From Dipetalonema caudispina (Eukaryota > Nematoda > Chromadorea > Rhabditida > Onchocercidae), in the NCBI GenBank assembly GCA_013365325.1, contig JABVXV010000019.1, positions 124,001 through 188,000 of the forward strand: a DNA stretch of 64,000 nucleotides, read 5' to 3'. A program made the position numbers and the translations under genes. The notes below the pieces were generated by a model that was given only the letters and a program-made list of their open reading frames with translations, was not told the origin of the DNA and searched no databases. Position 1 is the first letter of the stretch. The number at the start of each line of letters is the position of its first letter. Below, one piece after another: positions 25,085 to 37,034 of the stretch.

Positions 25085-28000
25085 ATGTGGCCGGTTTTAT
25101 TGTCACCATGGTTATTCGCTGCTCTCATGTGAGTGGAATAAGATGTTAATTTAATTTAATTGTAAATTTACATTCCACAACAAAAAAGTAAAATGACTAT
25201 GCTGTTACGTTGTCTTGTACTTATGAATCTTCACATTGCAATATTTTCATGTGCTGCATTCGATAGCGTAGAAAAGTTAATATTCTCTTTATTCCACAAT
25301 ATTTTTAACTCTTAGTTAATTATTTTAATATTTTTGAATTAAAAATTTGTATTCAAGCCAGTTATCTGAAAATCAAGCATTTGCTTCTGGATACCATCAA
25401 CTGGCCAACATAAATGTTAATCAACAAAAGAGCCATTTAATTCAAATTGACTTGTATTTTAATTATGATATTTGATATTCAAACTTGGTAAAGGAGAAGA
25501 GATGGAAAATTTTCAATTTTGAATAACATTCGTAGATTTTTCAAAGATCTTCGTAATGACATGAAATTTCGATGTGATTGTGCTTGTAATTTTTCTGCAG
25601 TAGAGGAGAAAATAAGAGTGATAGCAAAATTGGCCATTTGAAATGTGTAGTGAATGCTCAACCTCTGCTGCTTGAAAAATGTATCAGTGAAACGGAAGGC
25701 ATATCAATGTGCTACACAGTAGAATTTGATGATACTGGTACCATACTGTATGGCTGCACCGTCGCTAGCCAGGTTTATCCGTATTTTCTCTCCAAACTCA
25801 ATTTTTTTTGAAACCAAAAATTCTTAATTACCGTCTTTATTAGCCAAGAAATCTTCGCTTGACCGTTCTTTATGCAAAATACTTCCTGCCAAGTTCAGTC
25901 GAAATCCAATCAAAGTTTGGAGATTTATGCCCTTTTTTTATGCAGATGTTTCGATTTCTGACCGACATCATTTTAAAATACTTTCATCAGTTCATTGTAA
26001 ATTGTTGAATCTTATGCTTCTTCTGCTTGAAAGCAAAACTACTTGGAATATAAAGAAAAAATTTTTAGTTGCAAAGATTGTGAAAGATAGGAAGTTTAAA
26101 AAATATTAAAGATTTTGAAGTTTATGAAGACTTCAACCAATTTGAAGTAATTCTGAAAGATAAAAGGTTGAATTTTACAAAAACAACATAATTTAAGCAT
26201 GGAACACCCACGGATAGCATAAACTGTCATAACAATATATTCAAGAAATGTCCTGCAGCAATCAGTAAATCTCGATTTCCTCATCAGCAGTTGCAATATT
26301 GTTGTTGCAATACGACGAAGTGCAACGGAAATTATCTGCACAAAAGTCATATTTTTATATAATTCTTCCCTTGAAGTTTCAATCTTCACAATTTTTTTTA
26401 CAATTTTTAGAAATTGCAGCAATCAAAGTTATGAAATTGAAACATGAAATAAAAAATTTGGCTTTCCTCTTGGAATTTTTATCTAAATGTGTCAGTGCTG
26501 GTACGAAAAAAAAGATTGAAAATTGAAAAATAAACAAAAATTCAAATAGATTGTTCAGGAGAAGCAAAAGTATTTCCTAAAGGAACTGATAAAAACAGAT
26601 CAGATGTAGCAATGCCAGGTTAGCTAAAGTTTTAAATTCCAAGTGAACAGCTGTTCAGGAATACCAAATTGCCTTTTCTAATTAATGAATTTCAAGTGTT
26701 ATCCTTTCATGAAATGCTAAAAAAAAGATTTGATATTTATATTTCTAACGATTTGGAATGGTATGAAAGAAGTAATAAGATCGAAGAGTGATGAAACTGA
26801 ATTTGAAGAAGTGGATAAATTTAAAATTTCAAATTAACTTCAATTAGATATTACCAAAGTTAACCTAAGTGCTGCAAATTGCATGACTTATTATCGACGA
26901 CATTAAAACTTAGATAAATTATTTCACAGAATTGAAAAGAGCAGCATTATATATAAAAATACCGCAAACGATGAATGATCCGTTGATGGCTAATAAAGTG
27001 CGTAAAACTTCTTGGGGTCTTGTAAGTGGATTAATATGTGCGGCTGTGATTATCGCCTGTCTCGTTGGTGCTATCATTGTTCTTATCAATAAAAGACGAC
27101 AGAAACGTCAAGCTATGTAATGATAAGTTTATCTATGAGAGTAGAAAGAGGAGGAAAATAATGAAAAACTTCTTTTGATAAAGAGAACGTTTCAAATTTC
27201 CAGTTATCACCTTATCAACGAAGATGTAATATAAAGGCCAGAATTTCATGACTTATAGCTTTTCTTATTCTTAGAAATCTTTAAGTTTTTCAAATGTAAA
27301 TTTTTGGTTGTTAGTTGCAGAAATTAATGGCATATTCATTCATATTGTAGTTTGAATGCAAATGTTGGAGAGATGGTTAATTTACAAACAGTTGCTGATG
27401 ATGCTGATAATAATGAGGACCTTCCGGGAATGATCTGTACTCCAGGTAAGAAATCATCCACCAATGTGATCCATTCAGATCGAACGGATACAATCGTCCC
27501 GGCACAACTTACGCTTCTGGAACAAAATGCGCTGCTACAGTATGTATATATGTAATTTCAACAAGTTCTTGTGGTTGCAAGATACTTTATTCTGCCTATC
27601 AAAATTATTACTGTTAATATTTCTGTTAGCAGATCTATTTTTCTTCTTTTTTTTTAATATTAACGAAGTTAACATTCTAGTATAAATGACTTCACTTCTT
27701 TCTTATATTGCTAGAACTTTCCAGACTAATTTCGAAACAAACTTCTCAATATCTTTATAAACTCTGAAGATAAACGAAGTTGTTGAATTATACAACCCAA
27801 ATTTAGAAGTACATAAATACATTTTGCTCTTTTGTGCAATAACCAGTTTATTTCAAAGTCAAATCAAACATGCTTCAAAATCGAACATATATTTGTTTTT
27901 GACTCGAATTTAGCATGACAAACTAAAAATCAGTATGATATCGCGATTTCACAGCTTTTTTCACTTTCACGTTTCTAATTGATTTTTAAAGTTTCAAAAA

Positions 28001-28179
28001 GAATTTCCCTTAGTACAATGAAGCAGAGCGGTCGATTGAAAGCAGTACCGAAAGGTAAAAAGCCACCAAAAATCACGCGTGTGATAACTTATGCTACATC
28101 AGACGATATAACTAATGCTGATCGTTCCGCAAGAGATGATAACGCTTGCAAGTCTTTTATAATATTACACCATTTGTGA
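25085..28179 (+). CDS. type I membrane protein with Ly6/activin-receptor-like ectodomain
   Basis: Seven exons fit in phase: 25085-25128, 25601-25772, 26198-26345, 26550-26618, 26930-27116, 27351-27445, 27992-28179 (300 aa). Residues 1-15 (MWPVLLSPWLFAALI) are a signal peptide. The ectodomain carries about ten cysteines and ends in CCCNTTKCN, the hallmark of three-finger (LU) domains of Ly6/uPAR and TGF-beta receptor ectodomains. One membrane helix follows at about residues 169-194 (WGLVSGLICAAVIIACLVGA), then a basic stop-transfer (KRRQKRQ) and a tail of about 105 residues with no kinase. A kinase-less receptor or co-receptor at the cell surface is inferred. If the intron 27446-27991 is retained, the tail ends differently, after VYM, at 27555. 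The donor after exon 3 (GTCATA) is weak. The stop lies 97 bp before the phosphatase start. Confidence 0.75.
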
Positions 28180-28276
28180 AAGAATGCAGCATTGAATGAT
28201 AAGAGTATCATTCTCCCTTCCGCCTTATATGATTCTTACATATTACGACATACAACAAGGCAATAAGCTTTCCTCG
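28180..28276 (+). promoter_or_regulatory. short intercistronic gap, candidate operon spacer
   Basis: Only 97 bp separate the stop of the Ly6-like gene from the proposed ATG of the phosphatase on the same strand. It holds a pyrimidine-rich stretch (TTCTCCCTTCC) and ends in CAATAAG, CTTTCCTCG and the ATG. Spacing near 100 bp is typical of nematode operons, whose downstream genes receive a spliced leader. Confidence 0.45.
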
Positions 28277-30647
28277 ATGTGGGAAGAACAATGGTCGGTC
28301 GTTGGTGAAATCCAACGGGACATAATGTTAGGTTTTGAGTGAATCAGCAAGGTTTTACAATATGTTAGCGATGCCTTTCATTTTTGAAATGTTCAGTTTC
28401 GGAAGATCTCAGTGGAGATTTATTGCTGAAGTTGATTAAAAATGGTCCAAAACAATTTTCGTTCAAATTTGAAGAAATCAGAGAAATTCTTCTTCAAGGA
28501 GCACAAATATTTCTTGAAGAGCCTACACTGTTGGAGGTATCGATCCGATCAAAACAACGAATAGCTTTTTTCAGGATAGATTGTGGAATTAGATGATCCT
28601 AACAATTCGATACTGTGATGGTTAGATAACAACGAAAATGAAACTTATTGAATGAAATGAATTTTAGGTCCCATTACCCTGTGTGGTTTACGGTGATATA
28701 CATGGTCAATACAGTGATTTACATCGATGGTTTAATTTAAATGGATGGCCAAGTCAAGTACGTAGCGTATTTTTAGGTGATTTCGTTGATCGCGGCTCGC
28801 ATGGCATAGAAGTTGTTGCATTACTTACTGCACTTAAAGTAAGTCATCTGATTCTATTTCTGAACTGGCTTCAAGTATTTAGAATTCAATAATATTTCAA
28901 TTATCTTTTCTTTTAAGATTCGCTTCCCGAAAAATATTTTTTTGTGCCGTGGTAATCATGAAGAAGAGTCGCTGAATCGTGCTTATTCATTCTATGATGA
29001 AGTTTGCGTCAGATTTTCTGAAAATCTTGGTAAATTTAGAATTGAAAAATAGTACTTACATCCTGTCCTCTAAAATTTGTTGGATAATTGGGACATAGAA
29101 GAGAATCAAGGACGATTTAAGATATCACTGCAGATGGTAGGGATGGTCGAGCCTTGTATCCTTACTTTCGAACTCTGTTCAATAATTTACCCTTGGCAGT
29201 ACTTATTGGAGGTCGAATTCTTGGGATGCATGGTGGCATTGGCCCGAGACTTACTTCGCTTCAGGTCTGTTAGTTCATCTTTTCGAAACTAACAATATGT
29301 GCTAATAAGATCTCTTGAATCTAAAAAAAATATCACTTTTTATCCATGAATTGGGCATAATATAAAAAATAGGAGAACGTTGATAAATTTAGGCAATCCG
29401 GGAAATTCGACGACCTTTGGAAGAATTTGAGGTTGGATCACTGGAATGTGATTTGGTATGGTCGGATCCTGATACATCTCCAGATCGTACTGGTTTCCGA
29501 AGTAATTTTGAACGTGAACCACTATATGGCATTGGACAATTGTTTGCTTCTGATACAGTACAAAATCTTTGTAAGAAGCTGGGCATCGATATGTTGATTC
29601 GCGGACATCAGGTTTAGTTTTCTTTCGTTGAAAATTAAATTTTCGAAATAGAATATTCAGTTTTGCTAGTTGAATCCAAAAAAATTTAACCTTAGAAGTA
29701 TAATATCAAAAAAGTGAACAAGTAAGAGACAAAAAATGGGTCAAAAATTGAAGTGGTTATTACTAACACATGTTGAAAGTGATATTACATTACGAAATTA
29801 CAACTAAAAAAGTTATGCGAAGTAATTATTTTCAATTAATAACTCTAAATAACTCGGTGATGTATGAGAAAAGAAAAGGAGAGAAAAATTAGTTCAAATA
29901 CGATTCTTAGTTACCTTCTTCCTCTTTAACCTTTAAGATTTTCCTTTTGATGCCATCGAAACTGTCATTTTTCTGTTTTGATAGACAATTGGGGAAATAA
30001 CAGTGTAGGATGAAACTTATATAAGAATCTTTTATGCATTGTTTTTTGAAGACTAACTTCGATCAGTATAAAAAAAATCTTGACAATGACATTTTGTCAA
30101 AAAATTTCAGGAATTTTCCCGCTTCGAGAATGTCAAATGTAAAATATTTGTTGAATAGTTTCAAGATATATTCCTTTTGTGACAAGATGAATGACTCGTA
30201 TCCATAATTTTCAGGCACCGCTTCATGGATATGCATTATTTTCGGGTGGTTGCATGTTGACTTTGTTTTCAGCCCCAGGATATAAGGGCTCATCAAACAA
30301 TGACATTAATATGGGTGCATCCCTTGAAATCTCTACCTCAATGAATATCTCCATCAAACAGGTACTAATCATTCAAAATATGCATATGCAACGAATAATC
30401 GGTCTTGTTTCTATTTACTCTATAAATTAATGTTTTTTAAATTCCTCGAATGATCAGCAGTCGTTTGGTATACTTGCACAAAATCGTTTCAATATATAAT
30501 TTGTAGATTCAAGTTACCGAGAAATTTCGCCAGAAACGAATCGCCAATGCTGAGCAGAGGAAAACAAATGTAAGTAAAGAATTTCCTCAATCACCGGTGA
30601 AGAGTAATGAGTCGCTGTCGCAGTCAACATCATCACTTTTTCGATAG
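28277..30647 (+). CDS. PP1-like serine/threonine protein phosphatase (divergent)
   Basis: Exons: 28277-28331, 28397-28536, 28668-28838, 28918-29029, 29134-29264, 29393-29611, 30215-30361, 30507-30647; 371 aa, phases consistent. Catalytic and metal-binding motifs of the PPP family are present in order: GDIHGQY (about residue 74), LGDFVDRG, RGNHE (about 133), MHGG (about 191), WSDPD, and RGHQ (about 273), so activity is expected. Divergent sites are HGGIGP where PP1 has HGGLSP, and SAPGYKGSSNN in the loop that reads SAPNYCGEFDN in PP1. The C-tail is Ser-rich. Such lineage-specific PP1-like genes are common in nematodes and often male germline-biased; that role is inference. The first exon is uncertain: the alternative is an ATG at 28018 with donor AAAG|GTAAAAAG, but that sequence also fits the last exon of the upstream gene. 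Confidence 0.88.
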
Positions 30648-30711
30648 ATGACACTTTACGGATGGCTTATGTATTATGTAACGGATAATGAAATCAATGT
30701 GCAAAAAATTA

Positions 30712-30717
30712 AATAAA
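30712..30717 (+). terminator. AATAAA polyadenylation signal of phosphatase gene
   Basis: AATAAA about 65 bp after the phosphatase stop codon. Confidence 0.6.
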
Positions 30718-32107
30718 AAATTATGATGATCTTTTTGAAACTACTTTCAAAAAAAAATCTCTTTTTATAGATCTTCGAAAATTATTTGTTACTGAATATC
30801 TTGACAAGATAGACAGTTGTGACAAAGAATACGGTCTAAAGATATCCATAGGCATTTATCTACAATTCCTGATATTTGGTCAGGAATGAATACACTTGAT
30901 GCCACTGCTCATAAAATATTACTTCTAATAGTCTTTTCGGGTCGAAATCTGAGATCAAAATGATCACTTTGAACATCTGAAACTTGCAAAACTGACGCAT
31001 GCTGTAGCATATTAATCCTAACTATATGTATCAATGTTTAAAACAAATATTTTTTCGGGATTATAAAAAAATATATAGAGCACTACTTTAAGATAAGGAA
31101 ATTTGCAAATATATAGGAAAATTGGGTAGGCACAAGGGATCCGGAAATGCCAGCAGAAAACGGAGTGTTAACAATGAATCGAACAAAACGTGTAAGAGTG
31201 AGGGCAAAACACGAACTTTCGATTGTATATGAATATTTCTCATCGGTTTCAGCAATCGGATTTGTTAAAACATAGGTAAAATTAAGCCATCGAAATTTAA
31301 AATTGAAAACTAAATTTTAGAACTTGAATTTAAAGACGAGAACAGAAATAAAAGGCAACCATAAGTGTAATACTACTTAAGAAGTTTAACATTCAAACAC
31401 TGAATTTAATTTGTTAAATTTTTCAAATCGTTTTTCTTCATATCAGCATATCACAACCAATAATCTCATCCTTATTACCTCTACTGATTTCTGATCAAAC
31501 TGTACTTGTTATTGTTATATCATTTCTTTTCAGATATAAATTTAATAATTACTGGTGTAACTCCTCACATTACGAGATGCCCTCTTCCCTAAACATCAAT
31601 TTTCAATTAGTACTTGAAATTTCAGTCTCTTTACGATCTTCTGTAATATTGTAAAACAATACAATGAATAAGGATGATAACACGAAATTATCAAAATAAA
31701 ACTTACTGATTTCAAGTGATAGTTTTTATTTGTGAGTTTGTGTAAAGCAAAAAATGAGCATTTTTTTTCTTGGATCAAAGAATTCGTTTCGAACTTTATG
31801 AAACTTAAGTATGACGTTTGAAAGTGCATCCCTCAACTTCTGAAAAGGGCAAATTCTGAGTAATCAGCACTCACTCATTGTTATTTTCATGATAGTTCCA
31901 AATGATACTCTTTCATGCGTTCCTCTCTTTACACATATAAATATGCTTTCGTTAGAGAAACTATCCCAGCACATCTTGGAATAAACTCAACCTTCAACCC
32001 TGGAAAGCATAGACACGTCAGACTTACGTGTAAGCCAAGCCATACACGTTTGCACAATAACCAACCCATTGCAACACGGTACCGTCGCTATCTTCGGTAA
32101 ATTGTGA
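30718..32107. other. intergenic region before DNAJC11
   Basis: No gene supported. A GC-richer open patch at 31915-32100 ends 8 bp before an ATG and is probably promoter or leader sequence of the next gene. ORFs on - are short and low in complexity. Confidence 0.5.
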
Positions 32108-32406
32108 ATGGACGATGTTTGGGATGAGGAGGTATGTAAGGATTCAGATTGAGATTAATTGTATAGATGAGGAGATGAATTCATGGGGAAAATGATATGA
32201 AATGGTCTTCAAGTTATGTTATGTTATTGAATCGTTTAATATGAAACATGTAAGGCAAGGAACTATCTTAATGGAATCCAAGTTATTCTTTTAATTGCAT
32301 TTCTATTTCCGTGGAAAATGAACAATATATTGTATCGTAAAAGAGGACTGTAAGATATTTCAAATTAAATTGAATATAATTATAGATCGAGAAAATACGG
32401 ATAGCG

Positions 32407-35400
32407 ATGTCAGGTGCTTCTTCGCTAAGTTCAGTTTATGGAGATGAGGAAGGAGCTGATAATCAGGATGATGAAGATCTCGATTTTTATGCAATCCTAA
32501 ATGTATCAAGAGATGTGAGTTTTCCTCGATGATTGATAGTTCACAAAAGATAAAATTCTATTTTAGCGTAATAGAACAGTTTTATACTGATTATGGTGAA
32601 CTGGTTTTAGGGGACGATATAATCCATCTAGTACAATGTTCAGCTATAATGGAATTGAATATAATTCGAATAAATTTTTGATAATATATTCGTGATCTTG
32701 GGAAATTTAGTTGACTTGCTTACTAATAGAAATGAAATAATCATTGGATTTCAGGCAACACTAGATGAAATTAATAAATCGTATCGACAGAAATGTTTGA
32801 TATTCCACCCAGATCGACATCTTGATCCTGATGAAAAAAAAATTGCAGAGAATTTTTTTTTGAAATTGCGCAAAGCACACGAAAGTAAGTTCTTCTTTTA
32901 TTTAAATTTGTGGTGCTATCGTTCAAAAGTTTTTGAGCTGAAGGAATTAACATTACTTAGTAACTTGAGTAATAATCATTTGAATTACTATTTCTATAGC
33001 ACTTTCTGATCCTAAACTGCGAGCAATTTATGATACGGTTGGACTGCAAGGACTTGAATTGCATGGCTGGGAACTCATTCCTAAATCAGACAATGCCGAG
33101 AATATTAGACGAGAATACGAGTTTCTTAAACGTTTACGAGAAACAGAAATAATGCTTCAACGGGTTCATCCTTCCGTGAGTACATTTATCTCGAGTTTTT
33201 AATCGTTAATGCGATATTCTCCTTCTTATTTCTCGTAATGCTAACTGCCGTTATGAATGTACTAAGAAATTTCGTCACATTGCTTCGGATTCACTAGCAT
33301 TCCTTATAATCTGGTTCTTAATTCAGTATGATTCATTGGTTCCAGGGCTTATTTGTCTGTAAAACATCCTTGACAGGAATTTTCGCCGCGAATCCTGAAA
33401 TGAGGTTCTCTTTTTATATTTAATTCCTTCAACTTAATTTTTTCTTGCAATCGAAAAATTCGATTCCTTTTGTTCTTAAAAAAATTTGAGGAGAATGTGA
33501 GACTGAGTGAAGGATAAATTTTATTTGAAAATTTTGTTCTCAAACACTCTTCTCATATACTTATTTGCTGTTCCAGTAAGTGCAAAAACAAGTATTAGAA
33601 ATGTGCTGTAAAAATACAACTTATGAAAAATAGATTAAAAACGTCATTTTAGATGTCCTCCGCAAGTAACCGGTTTATCTCTGTCCCAGAATATCGAATG
33701 TGCTATGACAGCAAAAGATAAAGTGGGCTTAAGTGGACGTGTCAAGATGAATAATGGTAAAGGTGATGGAGCATTTATGTTGCATTGGAAAAGACTAATC
33801 TCATCGTCATGTCTGATTGAGGTATTTTTATGGCTTGAGGTATGAATATAATGATTATGCAAAGGCAAATAAATATTTGAAACAGACACTGTTTTCAGTT
33901 CAACACAACTTTTGCACCAGACTCGATATTGCTAGGATGCAAATGTGCCAAAAGCATATATTTGAAAAATGCAATTGTGATACAACCTTCAGTGCAGTAT
34001 TTCCCGCTTTATTCAGCTATCAATCCGGGCTGCACTTTTAGTGAGTTCATTCTGTGTTTCATTCCGCATTATTGAAGGACATTTGCAAAAAAAAGATTAA
34101 TTTGAGACATTATATGACTTTAATCAGTAACGTGTCATTTTTCAGTTCTCTCTAGGAATCTGCATCCATGTTGGCAAGGATCTATAATATATCACTGTGG
34201 ATTACAGTCGTCCTTGACAACATCTTTGATCCATACAGAATTGAATATGCCAAAATTCCTTATTAATTTAACGGTTGGTTTTTCAGATGTTTTTCTATCG
34301 TATTGTTGCTCAGCATCAAATTTACCCTTGAATTAAAAGAGTGAAGGAACAATTAAGATGACGAAAATTTTTTGGTTGTCCATTTTGTACTAATGACATA
34401 TGGTTTTAGATATCACCAGCAAATTCAAATATTCGGATGGTCTATACGAAGCGGAGTGTAGAACGGGACTCTTTAACCGAAACTTCGTGCATATTTTCAT
34501 TAATGGGTATTATGCCAGCAGTTGCATTTGAAAGACGGTTATCAAGATATTCCCGGATAGGATGTAACCTGTCATTTGCTTTCCCTTCTTGTCTTTTGCA
34601 TGCTAAATTTAGGTAAATATTGTTTGGATCTTTTTAGTTTTTTTAGCTTAAGGTGAATGTGTTCATTATTTTAGAATATCACTTTTTAAATGCTGTTTTG
34701 TATTATACTACGTGTTCTATTATGTGAATTTCATTTAAGACTGAAAACGGGTGCATCGGTTTACGATTATCAATTTCTCTTATGTGATAGCGAGGAAGAT
34801 TTAGCACGTTCAACTTTATATGGCGTTATTATGCCGATTGCAGCTTTTTACTTACTTAAAGGAGTTTTTCGACACGCATACGAACGTCTCATGTCATTGT
34901 TTGAGGATCACTCGGAAGAGCGACAGGTATTCAAATATTAATTAATAGAGGGCAAAAATCAGTAGAGCAAACATACAGTTATGGAACTATTACTAAATGA
35001 TATTTATTCGCTTTACATTGCTTGCGTGAATATTCTCGTGCATGGTCATTTGCTTACCAATGAATTCAGAAATCCTGTGTTTAGGTAGATGCCGTTAAAC
35101 GTGAAGAAGCAAGCAATGTCGTAGATCTGATGAGACGTACAGCGGAACGAATAGCGAAAGAGGAAGAACAGAAACACGGTTTAATCATTGTTGAAGCGAA
35201 ATATGGTCAAATGGTCGGAGAAGGCCACAATGCATTGTCGTATCCACTATTAGGAGATCGTATTGTTGACGTCACAGTGCCTTTACAAGCTATGGTCAAT
35301 GATTCACAGCTAAGGATATATTGTGGAAAAGTAAGCATTTCCCTTGGTTATTTTTCCCTTATTCAATAGTTATTTTCTTTTATTATAATATTTGCAGCAT

Positions 35401-36022
35401 CAGTAATTTCTTAGTTCTCTAAATCCGTAAAATTTTGTTATTTGACATTCAAAAGACAGAATAATAGAATGTTGTGGCAATTCGCAATCTTTTAAAAGCT
35501 AATAAAGTTACTTTCTTTTTATGATAACATTTGTTGAAATCGTGCAGTTCTTTGACGAACAAATCTTAGAGCGAGATTTGGAAATAAATTCAGATTTACG
35601 TTGTATGATATAGGTACACGAAAAGCGTTGAAAGTAGGTTTTCAGCAGATATAAACTCAATATAATGATGAAGAAACCACGTCAGAATTGGGTGTCAAGC
35701 CATGCTATGAACAGTTTGATGTCTGGTTATATGATTTACGGAGCTGCTAAAGAGATCAACTGAGGGAATCTTAATTATTGCAATTACCTCATCAACTAAT
35801 GTTGATGAGGTAATTGCAAGCGTAATGCGTGTAGCTTTACTTCCATCCATTGTTTTCGTTTTTATGAGTATTTTCCTGTGTTTGCAGAGTCAGTTACCAG
35901 GATTTTATGATCCTTGTCCGACAGAATCGAAAATGCTACGAGTCGTTTACAAATATAGAGATCGTATTCATTCGGTATCAGTGCCGGACGAAGTTGCTTT
36001 GCATATACCAATGATGTGTTAG
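32407..36022 (+). CDS. DNAJC11: DnaJ homolog subfamily C member 11
   Basis: Exons: 32407-32514, 32755-32884, 33000-33175, 33346-33404, 33653-33821, 33899-34040, 34146-34273, 34410-34612, 34740-34926, 35085-35330, 35888-36022; 560 aa, close to the 559 aa of the human protein. The J domain (about residues 28-95) has [17 protein letters not shown] and the HPD motif in FHPDRH. A matching [20 protein letters not shown] follows, then beta-rich central sequence, a hydrophobic helix ([15 protein letters not shown]), and the C-terminal domain with [19 protein letters not shown] and [15 protein letters not shown]11 is a mitochondrial membrane protein associated with the MICOS/cristae-organising complex. 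An optional upstream exon at 32108-32131 (MDDVWDEE) joins in phase 0 to an acceptor at 32385, adding 15 residues. The last intron contains a perfect hairpin. Confidence 0.95.
35778..35819. repeat. perfect 19-bp inverted repeat with 4-base loop
   Basis: TTGCAATTACCTCATCAAC at 35778-35796 and its exact reverse complement at 35801-35819 flank TAAT. The hairpin lies in the last DNAJC11 intron, about 70 bp before the final acceptor. It could be a recent local inverted duplication, a small mobile-element remnant or an RNA stem. Confidence 0.85.
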
Positions 36023-36171
36023 TTTTTTGGAGAATGTTTTATGCAGTTTTTCTAAGAAACATTACAATATCCTGCTTAGTTTTGTAGTTTGAATACAAAT
36101 ATAGTTAATGGATGTATTTATAAAACTATGAAATAGGTAAATTTTTTATTCCTTAGTGAACAAATTTATAT

Positions 36172-36196
36172 TTATTATTATTATTATTATTATTAT
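36172..36196. repeat. (TTA)n trinucleotide repeat
   Basis: About eight TTA units, 150 bp after the DNAJC11 stop codon. Confidence 0.9.
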
Positions 36197-36387
36197 CAAG
36201 CTCAAAGAAAAAGAAAAAGCTTCAAGCTTATATTTTCCCGAGTCTTTTGAAGTTTTGTTTGATTAACTGTATGGAAGAAATGCATTTAATTCGGCAAAGA
36301 AAGAATGTCATCTTAGAAATTAAGAAGTGAACTGATTTTGGTGTGCATGGTGAGAGGTGAAACCCCTTTCTAAGGAATATTTTTTCA

Positions 36388-36559
36388 TTACAGCTCACCG
36401 TCTGTCTCTCTGATTAGCACGATTTTGGGAGAAACGTTGTGCGGAACGGTTCTGCGCTGACTGGCCGATGATTCGTTTATTGTGTGCATCGTGATCATCT
36501 CTTTGCTATCACTCTTTGCTTCTATAGTTGATTTTTGGCTCTGTTTCTTTTCACAAGTT
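36388..36559 (-). CDS. unassigned exon-like ORF, possibly a last exon
   Basis: On the - strand an acceptor (TTTATAAG) is followed by an open frame to a TAA at 36388. It reads TCEKKQSQKSTIEAKSDSKE and ends KIVLIRETDGEL, and is GC-richer than its surroundings and of coding-like composition. A donor (G|GTGAGC) just before the stop offers another end. The gene would run convergently toward DNAJC11. On the + strand the same DNA has an open hydrophobic frame broken by one TGA, which is probably its shadow. No upstream exon was found in the AT/TTA-repeat region that follows, so this may be spurious or a remnant. Confidence 0.28.
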
Positions 36560-36762
36560 CTTATAAAAGTGAGAAATTTCATGATTTTTGAGACAGGTTT
36601 ATTGTTTAAATGATTCATTTAATATTTCAACATTAGAGTTTTGATTAATGCTACTCGAGCTTGACTTATGACTTCAAAATCAGTTAGAATTTCTCAAAAG
36701 TATTGAACAGGAGAAAAGGTTAGGCGATAGACAAGGGAAAAAGAGAAGATACGACGAGGAAG

Positions 36763-36799
36763 ATTATTATTATTATTACTGTTATTATTATTATTATTA

Positions 36800-36845
<46 letters not shown>

Positions 36846-36919
36846 GTTATTGTTATTATCATTATTATCATTATTATTATCATTACTATTATCATTATTA
36901 TTATCATTGTTATTGTCAC

Positions 36920-36965
<46 letters not shown>

Positions 36966-37028
36966 TATTGTTGTTATTATTATTATTACTATTTATTTAT
37001 TTACTTATCATTATTGTTATTATTATTT
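36763..37028. repeat. long (TTA)n array, about 265 bp
   Basis: Imperfect TTA/ATT array with TTG, TCA and TTC interruptions. It encodes a poly-Leu frame on + that is an artefact. It ends directly at the acceptor CTGCAG of a small exon-like patch. Confidence 0.93.
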
Positions 37029-37034
37029 CTGCAG

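Noticed and set aside
28018..28179. First exon of the phosphatase starting at ATG 28018
   Set aside because: The same frame joins in phase through a good acceptor at 27991 to the receptor gene and ends in a stop, while an ATG at 28277 gives a better first exon. Kept as an alternative in the phosphatase entry.
35801..35822. let-7 family microRNA
   Set aside because: Only the first seven bases (TGAGGTA) agree and the stem is 19 bp with a 4-base loop, too short for a typical precursor.
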